Source of the DNA: Halobacteriales archaeon QH_8_67_36 | GTDB taxonomy: Archaea; Halobacteriota; Halobacteria; Halobacteriales; Haloarculaceae | Assembly (NCBI GenBank): GCA_003021755.1 | Contig: PXQZ01000104.1 | Location: 1 to 11,050 of the forward strand | Direction of reading: 5' to 3' | Length of the DNA: 11,050 nucleotides | Shown: positions 1 through 6,666 of the stretch, in pieces | Numbering within the stretch: position 1 is the first letter of the stretch | Layout of the letters: each line of letters starts with the position of its first letter | The notes under the pieces: generated by a model | The model's database searches: none | The model's input: only the letters and a program-made list of their open reading frames with translations | Told to the model about the DNA's origin: nothing | Program-made: the position numbers and the translations under genes

Positions 1-24
1 GGGCCGACCATCAGCGGGCACCCA

Positions 25-570
25 TCAGTGGAACCCCCGCTCGACGTCTTCCTCGATGACGTCCTCGAACTCGGCCTCCAGCAGCGTTTCGGCCTCCTCG
101 AAGGTGTCCGTCAGGTCGTCCATCCGGTCGGGTCGGTCGTACTGGTCGTACTCCATCGGGCCGTAGGCGGGCGAGTCCATCGCGTCGAGCATGTCCTCGA
201 CGAGCGCCCGCGGCGTCGTCGGCGCGTCGGCGTGGGTTTCAAGCACCGTCTCGAGGTCCTGTGCCTTCTCGCGGGCGTCGTCCTCGTCTTCGGGGCCCTG
301 CTGGACGCCGAAGACGCCGGTCCCCTGCTCGGGGAACAGCGGGTCGATGTCGTCGTCTATCTTCCGGGCGACCTGCGAGCCGACACCCTGGACGGACATG
401 GGATCTTTCGCGTAGGTCTTCAACTGGTACACCCCCGCCGAGGGGTGACCGATGTACATGTCCTCGCCGATACCGCTCGCGCGGTCGCCCCCCACGGCGC
501 GCCACCCGCCGGGGTCGGCGTCGCTGTCCATCACGTCTTCGATGACGTCCTGCCAGCCACGAACGCGCAT
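25..570 (-). CDS. Conserved-type haloarchaeal hypothetical protein, acidic, 181 aa
   Basis: Function not known. From the ATG at 570 the protein has 181 residues, no cysteine, no membrane segment and no signal peptide, so it is probably a soluble cytoplasmic protein. The N-terminal half (residues about 1-70) starts MRVRGWQDVIEDV and contains an aromatic and glycine-rich stretch (GHPSAGVYQLKTYAK) that looks like a small folded domain. The C-terminal half is very acidic and helical (DEDDAREKAQDLETVLETHA and a Glu-rich tail ending RGFH). The reading frame stays open upstream to a stop at 675-673, and a GTG at 639 would add 23 residues. I prefer ATG 570 because the typical-looking protein begins there and a TTCTTTC element lies about 27 bases upstream; both arguments are weak. 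I believe I recognise the family as halobacterial-specific, but from memory only. A minus-strand ATG at 11 could begin the next gene just beyond the left edge. Confidence 0.8.
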   Translation of the reverse strand: MRVRGWQDVIEDVMDSDADPGGWRAVGGDRASGIGEDMYIGHPSAGVYQLKTYAKDPMSVQGVGSQVARKIDDDIDPLFPEQGTGVFGVQQGPEDEDDAREKAQDLETVLETHADAPTTPRALVEDMLDAMDSPAYGPMEYDQYDRPDRMDDLTDTFEEAETLLEAEFEDVIEEDVERGFH

Positions 571-886
571 ACGCCGGCCTTGGGTCCCGGCCAGAAAGAA
601 CCCATCGGTCCCGACGATGCCGGGGATCGAATACGGCACCGGACACAGCTTCGTGTAACTGCGACGGACGAATCAGGGGCCGACGCGTGGCAACTAGGGC
701 CGGCGACACCAACAGCTTCTCCTCGTTGTCATCCGCGTGTTCGGGCTCGTGGTGGACTCGATAGCGTGGACGTGCCCGCCGTCTCGGTCAGCAGCGAGGC
801 GGAGACGGCCGGCGGGACCGACGGACTCGACCCCGAACCGGTGGCCGACGACCCGTCGCCAGACGTGCTGAAGACACGGCGAACGA

Positions 887-901
887 CTCGTCGCCGACGA
901 G
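887..901 (+). repeat. Hairpin CTCGTC-GCC-GACGAG upstream of the DUF2237 gene
   Basis: Six-base perfect inverted repeat around a GCC loop, ending 36 bases before the ATG at 938. A similar hairpin with the same CGTCGCCGACG core lies at 1442-1458, 34 bases before the dna2 ATG. It could be an operator or a chance palindrome in GC-rich DNA. Confidence 0.45.
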
Positions 902-908
902 CCCAACG

Positions 909-916
909 GTTTTGGG
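909..916 (+). promoter_or_regulatory. Possible TATA region of the DUF2237 gene
   Basis: A TTTTGGG tract in otherwise GC-rich DNA is centred about 27 bases before the ATG at 938, the expected place for an archaeal TATA box on a leaderless transcript. The match to a TATA consensus is poor. Confidence 0.3.
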
Positions 917-937
917 TCGCCGCCAGGGATAGAAGGT

Positions 938-1318
938 ATGGGGAGCGAGACCAACGTTCTCGGCGGGGAGCTCGCGGCCTGTTCGATGGATCCGACGACG
1001 GGGTTCAAGCGCGACGGCTACTGTTACCCGCTCCAGCGTGACCCCGGCCGCCACGAAATCTGTGCGGTGATGACCGACGACTTCCTCCAGTACAGCAGGG
1101 CACAGGGCAACGACCTCGTCACGCCCCGACCCGAGCTGAACTTCCCGGGGCTCGATCCCGGTGACCACTGGTGTGTCTGTGTGCCGCGCTGGAGAGAGGC
1201 CCGCGAGGCCGGCCACGCGCCGCCGGTCGTACTGGACGCGACGAGCGAGGACGTACTCGACGACGTGGCGCTGGAAACGTTACGCGAGTACGCCCACGAC
1301 GGGGCGAACGCGGAGTGA
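938..1318 (+). CDS. DUF2237 (COG3651) family protein, 126 aa
   Basis: Small soluble protein of the DUF2237 family, whose biochemical role is not established. Family signatures are clear along the whole length: NVLGGELAACSMDPTTGFKRDG near residues 6-27 (written here in parts: NVLGGELAAC, DPTTGFKRDG), CAVMTDDFLQYSRAQGNDL at 42-60, TPRPELNFPGLDPGDHWCVC at 62-81 and the RWREAREAGHAPPVVLDAT segment at 84-102. Cysteines 15, 29, 42, 79 and 81 sit in the conserved blocks and could bind a metal or act in redox chemistry, but this is inference. The length matches the family, so the gene is intact. The ATG at 938 opens right at the family's conserved N-terminus. No partner gene is obvious: the downstream dna2 gene is separated by 174 bases and probably has its own promoter. 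Confidence 0.93.
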   Translation: MGSETNVLGGELAACSMDPTTGFKRDGYCYPLQRDPGRHEICAVMTDDFLQYSRAQGNDLVTPRPELNFPGLDPGDHWCVCVPRWREAREAGHAPPVVLDATSEDVLDDVALETLREYAHDGANAE

Positions 1319-1441
1319 GCACGCCGGGGCGGTGCTCTCGGTCCTCGGGATGACCGCCGCCGTCCTGGTCGTTCGGACCGTCTCGCCCCCCTTCGGCGCG
1401 CTCGCTGGCGGGCTCCGTGTGGCGTCTCTGCGCGGCTGGCG

Positions 1442-1458
1442 ACCCGTCGCCGACGGGT
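1442..1458 (+). repeat. Hairpin ACCCGTC-GCC-GACGGGT upstream of dna2
   Basis: Seven-base perfect inverted repeat around a GCC loop, ending 34 bases before the dna2 ATG and followed after 11 bases by a run of five T. It shares its core with the hairpin at 887-901. It may be an operator, or together with the T-run a termination signal for the DUF2237 transcript. Confidence 0.45.
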
Positions 1459-1465
1459 GACCGAC

Positions 1466-1476
1466 AGCGTTTTTCC
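1466..1476 (+). promoter_or_regulatory. T-rich element before dna2, promoter or terminator
   Basis: GCGTTTTTCC is the only AT-rich tract near the dna2 start. The T-run is centred about 21 bases before the ATG at 1493, slightly too close for a standard leaderless TATA box. It may instead be a T-rich archaeal terminator following the hairpin at 1442-1458. Confidence 0.25.
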
Positions 1477-1492
1477 GACGCCGCTCGTTGCC

Positions 1493-4426
1493 ATGTCCGT
1501 GCAATTACGCGGCGTCGTCGTCGGCGTGAGCGACCCCAAAACCGTCGACACGAGACACGGCGAGAGCGAACTCTGCGAGGTGACGCTGCGGCCCGACCGG
1601 GGCGCCGGCGAACCGACGACCGTGACGCTGTGGGGGAAGTGGACCGAGACGGCCGACTACCTCGACCCGGGGATGGAACTGGCCGTCTACGACCCCGACG
1701 AGCGCGAGTACCGGGGCGAGACCCAGTACTCCGTCGGCGGCGACGCCACCGTCGTCGTCGAACCCTCCTTCCTCGTCGACGTGACCGACATCCGGGCGTG
1801 GGTGCAGTGTCCGCGGATGTACTACCTCCGGAAACTCGACGGCGCGGAACTGGCCTACCCGCTGGTCAAGGGGACCGTCGTTCACGAGGTGTTCGGTGAC
1901 CTCCTGCGCGGGCGTGACGTGGAGACTGCCATCGAGAACCAGGTCCGCGAGGCCGGGCTCGACATCGGCCTGCTCGGCCGGACGGCCGAGGAGGTAGCCG
2001 GCGACGCCCGTGACCACGCGAAGGCCATCGAGGGATGGCTCAAGCAGGGGACGCTGACCGAAGCGGACGGAGCGGCGAAAGCCGCTGACAGGAGCGAGCG
2101 GGACTTCAGTCCCGCGGAGAGCCAGTGGCGCTCCGAGATGACGCTCATCTCCGACCGCTACGGGATGAAGGGGCGGGCCGACGCCGTCCGGCGCGGGATG
2201 CCGGTCGAACTGAAGACCGGGAAGAACACCAAACGCGAGCCTCGCTTCCAGGACAAGGTTCAGGCGACGGCCTACGCGCTGATGCTGGGCGAGCGGGACG
2301 CAAACTCCCTCGACGCCAGTGCGGTTGTGGCCGGCGACGGCGGGGCCAACCAAACGCCAATCGAGGCGGCGCCCGACACCGGCACACTCCTCTACACGAA
2401 AAACGCCGCCGTCGAGCGCACCGAGGAGAGCGGCGACCTCTCCCCGGCCAAGGAGTTCTCGATCGGCGCGGGGCTGCTGCAATACGTCATCCGGACCCGC
2501 AACGCCATCGCGGCGATGGAACACGACACGGGGGTACCGACGGGGTACGAAGCCAACGCCAAGTGCGAGTACTGCTTCGAGCAGGACACCTGCATGGCCG
2601 TCTCGGGCCGGCTTGACCAGGAGTCCAAGGCCGGGCAGGTCGGCGTCGCCATCCCCGGCGAGGAGCGCGAGTACTTCGAGCGGTTCTACCGGGCTATCGA
2701 GGCCGAGCGCCGCGCGGTCCACCGCGAGTACGCCAAGCTCTGGGAGCAGACGCCCGAGGAGCGGGCCGACGACGACCGGGCGCTTGTGAACTTAGAGCCC
2801 ACGGGTACGACCGAACTCGACGGCGGCCGCTGGGAACTCCGGGCGAAGGGGACCGGCGCCGTCTCGAAGATACGCGAGGGCGACTACGTGATGGCCAGCG
2901 ACGGCGACCCCGTCAACGGCGACGCCGAACTGGGACGGGTCCAGCGGTTGAGTAGCGGGGCGCCAAGCGCCCCGGAAGGCGCGAACGGCGAAGCCGTGAG
3001 CGAAGACGGCGAAATCGTCGTCACGACTGACGAACCCCTGGAGCTGTGCCGGCTGGACGTCTATCCATCCGAGATAACGACCGACCGGCTCCAGAACGCG
3101 CTCCACGACGGCCTGCTCACCCAGCCGCCGGAGCGCAAGGACGTGCTGTTCGGCAGGCGTGAACCCGGCTTCGCACCAGTCGAGGAGACGTTTATCGACA
3201 ACAACGAGGCCCAGAACGAGGCCTGCCGGCTGGCCGTCGGCTGCGAGGACTTCGCGCTGGTACATGGCCCGCCCGGGACGGGCAAGACCTACACGCTGGC
3301 GCGGATGGTCCGGGCGCTCGTGGAGGGGGCGAGGCGGAGCCCCGCCGAAGGGTTGAGCGGGGAGCGCGAGGCGGGGACCGCCTCGGATGCGAACGGCGAC
3401 AGTCGTGAGCAAAGCGACCCGCGAGACGGAGGCGACCGGGTCCTGCTCTCCGCGTTCACGAACCGCGCCGTCGACAACGCCATCGAGGCCCTGGAAGACC
3501 AGGGATTTACCGACATCGTCCGGGTCGGGACCGAGAGCGGCGTTCGAGAGGACATGCACGAATACAGGCTAGAGCAGTCCGGCGACCCCGAGGAGTGTGC
3601 CGGCACCCTGCAGAACGCGCGGGTGGTCGCAGCGACGACGGCGACCTGTGGCGGAACGGCGATGCAGTCCCAGTCGTTCGACGCCGCCGTCGTCGACGAG
3701 GCCGGCCAGTTGACGGAGCCGGGGACGCTCGCGGCGACGACGCTCGCCGACCGGTTCGTGCTGGTCGGCGACCACCAGCAGCTTCCGCCGGTCGTGCAGT
3801 CCGACGACGAGACGCTCTCGACGTCGCTGTTCGAGCGGCTCATCGAGGAGTTCCCGGACGCCGGCGTCATGCTTGACCGCCAGTACCGCATGGCCCAGCG
3901 CATCCAGGCCTTCGCCTCCCAGGAGTTCTACGACGGCCGGCTGCGGCCGGCCACTGGCGAGGTGGCCGCCCAGCGCATCGACGACCTCGACGGGGTTGCG
4001 ATGGACACGCTGCCGGCACGTCTGCGGGACGGCGTGGCCTTCGTCGACCCCGACGGTAGCCAGACGGGCAACACCAACCCCGCGGAGGCCGACGCGGTGG
4101 CGGAGGTGGTCACAGCCTACCGCGAGGCCGGTGTCTCCGCCGACGATATCGGCGTCATCGCGCCGTTCCGCGCACAGGTCGCCGAACTGAACCGTCGGCT
4201 GCCGGACGTGGCCGTCGACACGGTCGACCGGTTCCAGGGGTCGAGCAAGGAGGTCATCGTGGTCTCCTTCGTCGCGACGGGGACGCTGGAGGGCCCCATC
4301 TTCGAGGACTACCGGCGCATCAACGTCGCGCTGACCCGGGCGAAGAAGGCGCTCGTCCTCGTGGGCGACGCCGACGCGCTCGGGACCGACCCCGTCTACG
4401 GCCGGATGGTCGAGTGGGCCCGCTAG
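1493..4426 (+). CDS. dna2: Dna2-type fused Cas4-like nuclease and superfamily 1 helicase, 977 aa
   Basis: Predicted ATP-driven helicase and single-strand nuclease for flap or DNA-end processing, as in the Dna2 family. Residues 1-95 look like an OB-fold ssDNA-binding region (inference; TLWGKW at 45-50). Residues about 100-370 form a PD-(D/E)XK nuclease with an iron-sulfur site: Cys106, His131, Asp230 (GRAD), Glu239 and Lys241 (VELKTG), Gln257, then Cys358, Cys361, Cys367. Residues about 560-977 form an SF1 helicase of the Upf1/Dna2 type: GPPGTGKT 592-599, DEAGQ 735-739, GDHQQLPP 759-766, RQYRM 796-800, DRFQGSSKE 912-920, NVALTRAKK 944-952. All key residues are present, so it is probably active. 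Three linkers (about 186-211, 487-508, 613-649) are low-complexity and encoded by GC palindromes. ATG 1493 is preferred over GTG 1457, whose 12 extra codons read through the T-rich upstream element. Confidence 0.93.
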   Translation: MSVQLRGVVVGVSDPKTVDTRHGESELCEVTLRPDRGAGEPTTVTLWGKWTETADYLDPGMELAVYDPDEREYRGETQYSVGGDATVVVEPSFLVDVTDIRAWVQCPRMYYLRKLDGAELAYPLVKGTVVHEVFGDLLRGRDVETAIENQVREAGLDIGLLGRTAEEVAGDARDHAKAIEGWLKQGTLTEADGAAKAADRSERDFSPAESQWRSEMTLISDRYGMKGRADAVRRGMPVELKTGKNTKREPRFQDKVQATAYALMLGERDANSLDASAVVAGDGGANQTPIEAAPDTGTLLYTKNAAVERTEESGDLSPAKEFSIGAGLLQYVIRTRNAIAAMEHDTGVPTGYEANAKCEYCFEQDTCMAVSGRLDQESKAGQVGVAIPGEEREYFERFYRAIEAERRAVHREYAKLWEQTPEERADDDRALVNLEPTGTTELDGGRWELRAKGTGAVSKIREGDYVMASDGDPVNGDAELGRVQRLSSGAPSAPEGANGEAVSEDGEIVVTTDEPLELCRLDVYPSEITTDRLQNALHDGLLTQPPERKDVLFGRREPGFAPVEETFIDNNEAQNEACRLAVGCEDFALVHGPPGTGKTYTLARMVRALVEGARRSPAEGLSGEREAGTASDANGDSREQSDPRDGGDRVLLSAFTNRAVDNAIEALEDQGFTDIVRVGTESGVREDMHEYRLEQSGDPEECAGTLQNARVVAATTATCGGTAMQSQSFDAAVVDEAGQLTEPGTLAATTLADRFVLVGDHQQLPPVVQSDDETLSTSLFERLIEEFPDAGVMLDRQYRMAQRIQAFASQEFYDGRLRPATGEVAAQRIDDLDGVAMDTLPARLRDGVAFVDPDGSQTGNTNPAEADAVAEVVTAYREAGVSADDIGVIAPFRAQVAELNRRLPDVAVDTVDRFQGSSKEVIVVSFVATGTLEGPIFEDYRRINVALTRAKKALVLVGDADALGTDPVYGRMVEWAR
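2066..2120 (+). repeat. In-frame palindromic insert A in dna2 (nuclease domain)
   Basis: Two perfect hairpins lie side by side: AGCGGC-GAAA-GCCGCT at 2071-2086 and GCGGGACT-TC-AGTCCCGC at 2098-2115. They are translated as a charged low-complexity linker (about DGAAKAADRSERDFSPAES) between nuclease residues His131 and Asp230. Confidence 0.6.
2951..3011 (+). repeat. In-frame palindromic insert B in dna2 (interdomain linker)
   Basis: Two perfect hairpins: GGGGCGC-CAA-GCGCCCC at 2957-2973 and ACGGC-GAA-GCCGT at 2985-2997. They encode a Gly, Ala, Pro and Glu-rich linker (SSGAPSAPEGANGEAVSEDG) between the nuclease and the helicase motor. Confidence 0.6.
3320..3432 (+). repeat. In-frame palindromic insert C in dna2 (helicase domain)
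   Basis: Hairpins GGGGC-(8 nt)-GCCCC at 3326-3343 and GAGGCGG-GGA-CCGCCTC at 3368-3384, then a degraded copy of the insert B motif (GCGAACGGCGA near 3389-3399, then GTCGTGAGC). Translated as a roughly 37-residue charged linker (residues about 613-649) between the Walker A motif and the next helicase motif (SAFTNRAVDNAIEAL). Confidence 0.6.
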
Positions 4427-4427
4427 T

Positions 4428-5999
4428 TCAACCGTCTCGGCCGGCTTTTCTCGCCAGTAAATCGGTGTAGAGTCGCTCGCGAAGGACATCCCGGAGCTGT
4501 GCGGCCCGTTCGTCGTCGATGTCGTAGGCCCTGGCCGCGCCGCCGAAGATACTGCTCGTGCTCGCGGTGTCGGCCGTCACCGTCGCGAGGTCGCGCCGCC
4601 GCTGGAACGGCGAGCGGCCGACGAACACCGTCTGGACCCGGTAGTACGGGACGACCCGCGTGGTCTGGCGCCAGAACCCGGTCCGGGTCGCCAGCACGTC
4701 GTCGTCCAGTGTGACGCCGCGGTGGCGCCACCTGAGGTGGGCCGCGGGCGGGACGAGGACGAACAGCCCGAGCAACAGCCACCAGTACCCGCTCTCCAGC
4801 AGGACCGTATCGACGGCGTAGCCGACGGCGGCGAGAACGCCGACGACGATGGCAAAGCGGGCGGCGTAGCGGCGGCGTGCGCGCGTCGGCGCCCGATCGA
4901 AGTCGAGGTCGCCAAAGGGCTCGATGTCGCGGGCGAGGCCGTACACCACCTCCCGCGGCGCCATCGGGATGGCGACGCCCTGTCCCGTCTCCCCGTTCCC
5001 GCCGTTGTACCCCGCCGTCTCGACCACGAGCGTGGCGAAGCCAAAGCGGCGCATGGCCACGTTCTCCCGGATAGAAATGGTCTGAACCTTCGAGAGCGGG
5101 ATGGTGCCGCTGTAGCGTCGTAACAGCCCCCGCTCGTAGCGCAGGTCGTCGCCCTCGCGGACCAGCCGGAAATCGTAGTACTCGACGACGGTCAGCGCGA
5201 CACTCAGGACGAGCGCGGCAAGGAGGAACTGCAGGGCCGTGAGAAGTGCGAAGGCGACCAGTCGCGGCGGCCCGAAGGCGTCGAGGACCGCCAGCGACAC
5301 CGTGGTCGGGCCGCCGACCAGCCCCAGGTTGAACCGGACGACAGTCAGCAGGGCGTCGATACCCAGGGGGAGCCCGACCAACAGCAGCACGGGTGCGGCC
5401 GGCCGCACCGAGACGACGGCGTAGATGAGGAGGTCACGCATCGAGAAATCGAACAGCTCTTGCGTGTCAGTGTGGGCGGGGGAGTCGTCGGCGGGACCCG
5501 GTGACGGCTTATCACCGGCCTCTCCGGTCACGGCGCTTGCCTCCGTCTCCGGTTCCGCGCGTGCCTCGCCGTGGCGCTGTACCAGCCGTCGCAGCCGCTC
5601 GGCCTCGCCCTTATCGACGGCGTCGAGCGTCGCCTCCGTGGCGTTTCCACCGGCGGTCTCGAAGGCCACGACTGCCAGCCCGAGCAGCCGGTTCAACACG
5701 CCCTGTCTGCTGTCGACGTTCTGGATGCGGCCCAGCGGAATCTCCCGGGACTGGCGGGCGAACACGCCGGATTCGACCCGTAACGTCTCGCCCTCGATTT
5801 CGTAGGTGAACCGGTAGTACCGCGTCAGCGCGAAGCCGCCAAGAACCAGCGCCAGCGCCGGAATCATGAGCGGCCCCGTCCACGCCGGGAGCCCCAGCAG
5901 CCCGGCCAGCGTGGTCCCGGCGATGACGCCGAAGAAGGCGCCTTGCAGCAGCCCCCGACCGACGCTCACCGCGCCGCTGAGCGGGTGGAGCCGCCTCAT
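4428..5999 (-). CDS. Membrane protein with three bPH2 (YdbT-like) domains, 523 aa
   Basis: Membrane protein of the bacterial PH domain (bPH2) group, resembling Bacillus YdbT; precise role unknown, probably envelope-related. Hydrophobic segments are visible at about 15-60 (two helices), 188-215, 243-275 and 380-422 (two helices). After each membrane pair comes one copy of the bPH2 signature: IPLGRIQNVDSRQGVLNRLL at 87-106 ending FETAG, IPLSKVQTISIRENVAMRRF at 300-319 ending VETAG, and VPYYRVQTVFVGRSPFQRRR at 450-469 ending ADTAS. A disordered acidic linker (about 143-183) separates the first and second modules. The start ATG (5999-5997) overlaps the stop of the upstream gene (ATGA), indicating translational coupling. 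Its stop codon lies one base from that of the convergent dna2 gene. YdbS and YdbT of B. subtilis lie next to each other and have been linked to resistance to an antimicrobial peptide; transfer of that role here is inference. Confidence 0.9.
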   Translation of the reverse strand: MRRLHPLSGAVSVGRGLLQGAFFGVIAGTTLAGLLGLPAWTGPLMIPALALVLGGFALTRYYRFTYEIEGETLRVESGVFARQSREIPLGRIQNVDSRQGVLNRLLGLAVVAFETAGGNATEATLDAVDKGEAERLRRLVQRHGEARAEPETEASAVTGEAGDKPSPGPADDSPAHTDTQELFDFSMRDLLIYAVVSVRPAAPVLLLVGLPLGIDALLTVVRFNLGLVGGPTTVSLAVLDAFGPPRLVAFALLTALQFLLAALVLSVALTVVEYYDFRLVREGDDLRYERGLLRRYSGTIPLSKVQTISIRENVAMRRFGFATLVVETAGYNGGNGETGQGVAIPMAPREVVYGLARDIEPFGDLDFDRAPTRARRRYAARFAIVVGVLAAVGYAVDTVLLESGYWWLLLGLFVLVPPAAHLRWRHRGVTLDDDVLATRTGFWRQTTRVVPYYRVQTVFVGRSPFQRRRDLATVTADTASTSSIFGGAARAYDIDDERAAQLRDVLRERLYTDLLARKAGRDG

Positions 6000-6457
6000 A
6001 CCGCGTCCGTGGCCTCGCTCTCGCCGGCGAGGTCACGCAGGCGTTCGCGCAGTTCGGTCGCCCGGTCGGGCCGCAGCCCCGGTATCGTGATGTCGGCGCC
6101 GCGGGAGCCGGCGGTGTAGACGACGACGCTTGCCAGCCCGGCGGTCCGCTCGACCGGACCGCGCGTCGTGTCGACGTGCTGGACCCGGACGTATGGCACC
6201 GAGGTATCGGTGCGCGTCACCACTCCGCGGACGAGAAAGAGCGAATCGTCCTCCAAGCTGAACCGCCAGATGCGGTGGGCGAAGAGGGCGTGGACGGCCC
6301 CCAGCGCGGCGAGGACGACCCAGCCGGCGACGGCCACCTGGAGGGGGAGCGGGACGAAAAACCGGTCGACGACGACGGCGAGGCCGAGGAGAACCAGTCC
6401 GCCGAGGGCGCTCCGACCGGCCCACAGCAGCCTGACCCGCTGGTGCAACGACTCCAT
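5996..6457 (-). CDS. Membrane protein with one bPH2 (YdbS-like) domain, 153 aa
   Basis: Small bPH2 membrane protein, the YdbS-like partner of the gene it overlaps. Two hydrophobic helices (about 15-35 and 40-60) are followed by a single bPH2 domain: WRFSLEDDSLFLVRGVVTR at 64-82, then the signature VPYVRVQHVDTTRGPVERTA at 87-106 ending VVVYTAGS. The C-terminal tail is a short charged helix (RATELRERLRDLAGESEATD). Its stop overlaps the downstream ATG by four bases, so the two products probably act together in the membrane. A good TATA-like element (ATTAAT, 6482-6487) stands about 27 bases before the ATG at 6457, so the transcript is probably leaderless and this gene heads the operon. Biochemical function is unknown in the family. 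Confidence 0.9.
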   Translation of the reverse strand: MESLHQRVRLLWAGRSALGGLVLLGLAVVVDRFFVPLPLQVAVAGWVVLAALGAVHALFAHRIWRFSLEDDSLFLVRGVVTRTDTSVPYVRVQHVDTTRGPVERTAGLASVVVYTAGSRGADITIPGLRPDRATELRERLRDLAGESEATDAV

Positions 6458-6479
6458 ACCGGCTTCAGGATCGAGAGCC

Positions 6480-6490
6480 GGATTAATGGT
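6480..6490 (-). promoter_or_regulatory. TATA box of the bPH2 operon
   Basis: On the minus strand the sequence reads ACCATTAATCC, with ATTAAT centred about 27 bases upstream of the ATG at 6457. This is the textbook distance for an archaeal leaderless promoter and stands out from the GC-rich surroundings. Confidence 0.65.
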
Positions 6491-6594
6491 TTGCTCCCGA
6501 CCCGCGAACAGCTAGCGATAACGACATGCGGAGCCGAACGACGACCGCTGTTCTCGCGGATGGAGCCGACAGGAAACAGTCAGCGGGCCTCCGT

Positions 6595-6609
6595 CCCCCA
6601 TTGTGGGGG
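6595..6609. promoter_or_regulatory. Palindrome CCCCCA-TTG-TGGGGG between divergent genes
   Basis: Perfect six-base inverted repeat with a three-base loop, lying in the 233-base space between the bPH2 operon and the lipoprotein gene, about 50 bases upstream of the latter's TATA box. A G-rich run (CAGGGGGAA) follows. It may be a regulator binding site; no known consensus recognised. Confidence 0.4.
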
Positions 6610-6654
6610 GAACACAGGGGGAATTTGGAACGGAGTCGGGGCAAATGTTGAAAA

Positions 6655-6664
6655 ATCTATAATC
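6655..6664 (+). promoter_or_regulatory. TATA box of the spondin-like lipoprotein gene
   Basis: ATCTATAATC within an AT-rich stretch (GTTGAAAAATCTATAATCG) is centred about 31 bases before the ATG at 6691, predicting a transcript with a leader of only a few bases. No ribosome binding site is seen. Confidence 0.65.
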
Positions 6665-6666
6665 GA

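Larger units (their letters stand above)
571..937. other. Gap between divergent genes with a short coding-like stretch
   Basis: About 370 bases separate the divergent hypothetical gene and the DUF2237 gene (about 300 if the former starts at GTG 639). No complete gene is visible. Positions 760-880 read on the plus strand give about 39 residues rich in Asp, Glu, Val, Ala and Pro with mostly G or C third positions, but without a convincing start, and the frame runs on out of phase into the DUF2237 gene. A perfect hairpin (CTCGTC, loop GCC, GACGAG) lies at 887-901, followed by TTTTGGG at 910-916, a possible TATA region for the downstream gene. Confidence 0.5.

Noticed and set aside
1..11. Minus-strand ATG at 11 as the start of another gene
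   Set aside because: Only three full codons are inside the window, too little to support a gene call.
612..645. tRNA-like T-arm (TTCGATCC on the minus strand) near the hypothetical gene start
   Set aside because: The bases flanking the loop do not pair into a five-base stem and no acceptor or anticodon arm could be found nearby.
28..1041. Long plus-strand open frame of 337 codons across the hypothetical gene and into the DUF2237 gene
   Set aside because: Its first 600 bases are antisense to a better coding frame with typical acidic composition, and its end runs out of phase through the clearly recognisable DUF2237 gene. GC-rich DNA gives such long shadows.
1505..2722. 405-codon minus-strand frame opposite dna2
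   Set aside because: It lies antisense to the nuclease domain, whose motifs are unmistakable on the plus strand; the antisense protein shows no recognisable motif.
3225..3300. CRISPR link because of the Cas4-like nuclease
   Set aside because: The nuclease is fused to a Dna2-type helicase and no repeat-spacer array or other cas gene is present, so this is a replication or repair protein.
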